Below, one piece after another: positions 12,931 through 13,893 of a DNA stretch of 13,893 nucleotides. This DNA comes from Desulfobacteraceae bacterium (GTDB lineage Bacteria > Desulfobacterota > Desulfobacteria > Desulfobacterales > JAABSP01). The notes under the pieces were generated by a model. The model saw only the letters and a program-made list of their open reading frames with translations, was not told the DNA's origin and did not search any database. The position numbers and the translations under genes were made by a program. The DNA lies in the NCBI GenBank assembly GCA_011390035.1, contig JAABTE010000032.1:1-13893 (forward strand), written 5' to 3'. How positions within the stretch are numbered: position 1 is the stretch's first letter; each line of letters starts with the position of its first letter.

Positions 12931-13893
12931 GGATGGATCAGCTCGGCCTCCCCCAGCGGCGAGGCGCCCCTGCAGGCCGCCGCGAAATCCTCCGGATAGT
13001 GGGAATTGATCCAGCGGAGCTGCGCCTCGGTGAAAGAGCCCGGCGAATAGGGCAGCTTGGGCAGAAAGCTGTACAGCAGCCGCTGGTCGGTATCCGTCAC
13101 TCCCATGCGTTTTGAAAACTCGATGGTGGTGATCATCCGCGCCCCCAGCGCCTCCAGGCACTGGACGGCCACGCGCATGGCCCGGTCCAGCGATGCCCGG
13201 GTAGCCGTGTCCGCCTCCAGAATGTTGCCCACCGGCCCCGTTGTCATGAGCTGAAGCTCCCACTGGGAGGTCTGGGCCTTCGGCGCGAACAGCAACACCC
13301 GATCGTCTTTAAAAACGATCAGGCTGCCCGGCCGATCCGTCCGCCCGTCCATGCGGGCATTCGTCCGGATGGCGGCGATATATCGATGAAAAAAGTCGGC
13401 TCCCGTCTCCCGCCGGTATTCCCTGATAAAGGCATCCACCAGATCCCCGCAGGCGTAGGTCGGCAGGCTGTCCATTCCGTCCACCCGGTCCATGCCGTCC
13501 ACTTCGCCCACCTTGCCCGAAAAAACCGGAATCCGCCCCGGAATCCGGGCATACTGCTGGTGCGCCTGCTGGTGCGACGCATGCAGCCGATAACCGGAGG
13601 GCGCATAGTCAAACCCGAAATTCCATCCCCACAGGGTGGCGTCAAACTCCGGCTTCCCGTCCTCCCCCAGCCCTTTAATTTTCGCCAGGATCGCCACCCG
13701 CAGCCGCTCCAGCTCCTCCGGGGCCAGCCGGCATCGCCGGGCATCCACCGGAACCCCCGCCAGCCGCGCCGTTTCCACATAGACGCGCTGATAATAAAGA
13801 TGCCGCATCCCGGTGAAATCGGCCTCGGACAGGGCCGATGCCCGATACCGGATGGCGTCATGGGCCATGTTGGCCGCGTAATGCCCCCAGGGG
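12927..13893 (-). CDS. Uncharacterised protein, possibly HIT-like superfamily, N-terminus beyond the window
   Basis: About 320 residues are visible. An ATG at 13866-13868 gives 313 residues, but it has no ribosome site and the frame stays open with protein-like sequence (WGHYAAN before it) to the edge, so the gene probably begins outside the window. Notable segments, numbered from that ATG: LWGWNFGFDYAPSGYRLH (79-96) followed by a His-rich HASHQQAHQQ (96-105); then in the second half LIVFKDDRVLLFAPKAQ, WELQLM, and RMITTIEFSKR. The second half recalls HIT/GalT-like nucleotide-binding proteins, a tentative reading. No signal or membrane segment is seen. The stop overlaps the promoter of the kinase operon. 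Confidence 0.65.
   Translation of the reverse strand, partial: PWGHYAANMAHDAIRYRASALSEADFTGMRHLYYQRVYVETARLAGVPVDARRCRLAPEELERLRVAILAKIKGLGEDGKPEFDATLWGWNFGFDYAPSGYRLHASHQQAHQQYARIPGRIPVFSGKVGEVDGMDRVDGMDSLPTYACGDLVDAFIREYRRETGADFFHRYIAAIRTNARMDGRTDRPGSLIVFKDDRVLLFAPKAQTSQWELQLMTTGPVGNILEADTATRASLDRAMRVAVQCLEALGARMITTIEFSKRMGVTDTDQRLLYSFLPKLPYSPGSFTEAQLRWINSHYPEDFAAACRGASPLGEAELIHP

Overview
This 13.9 kb window is GC-rich chromosomal DNA, probably from a Desulfobacterota (deltaproteobacterial) genome. That guess rests on base composition, gene families (a sigma54 two-component pair, an SDR-DUF2867 protein, an AHL-lactonase-like hydrolase) and the many conserved proteins without a name; no rRNA or marker gene confirms it. 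I see no tRNA, rRNA, IS element, CRISPR array or phage gene. Most genes lie on the minus strand.

Layout, left to right. (1) 2-250: the end of a plus-strand chalcone-isomerase-like protein. (2) 304-1833, minus: three tightly packed unknown genes whose products share two short motifs, followed by a 4 x 18 bp tandem repeat at 1884-1955. (3) 1956-4852, minus: an apparent operon of a metallo-beta-lactamase-fold hydrolase, a nitroreductase and an SDR-DUF2867 fusion. A divergent alpha/beta hydrolase (4956-5714) has its own sigma70-like promoter. (4) 5825-7630, minus: a putative lipoprotein with a beta-propeller-like motif set, and a winged-helix-like protein with an Ala/Pro linker. (5) 7631-8082: a 452-base gene-free, partly AT-rich control region with divergent promoters, a widely spaced inverted repeat, palindromes and a structured leader before a small membrane protein (8083-8496). 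(6) 8630-9196, minus: a small secreted Cys-containing protein behind a near-perfect sigma54 promoter. (7) 9422-12827, minus: a translationally coupled soluble hybrid kinase (Hpt-REC-PAS-HisKA-HATPase) and NtrC-type sigma54 activator, with a sigma70-like promoter. (8) 12927 to the right edge, minus: an uncharacterised protein that is cut by the window edge.

The most coherent biology is the right half. A soluble kinase and a sigma54 activator sit directly upstream of a gene that carries a textbook -24/-12 element, with an inverted repeat at enhancer distance. This reads as a local circuit: kinase, then activator, then secreted protein. The second point of interest is the three-gene unknown cassette, whose members appear to be variants of one motif set.
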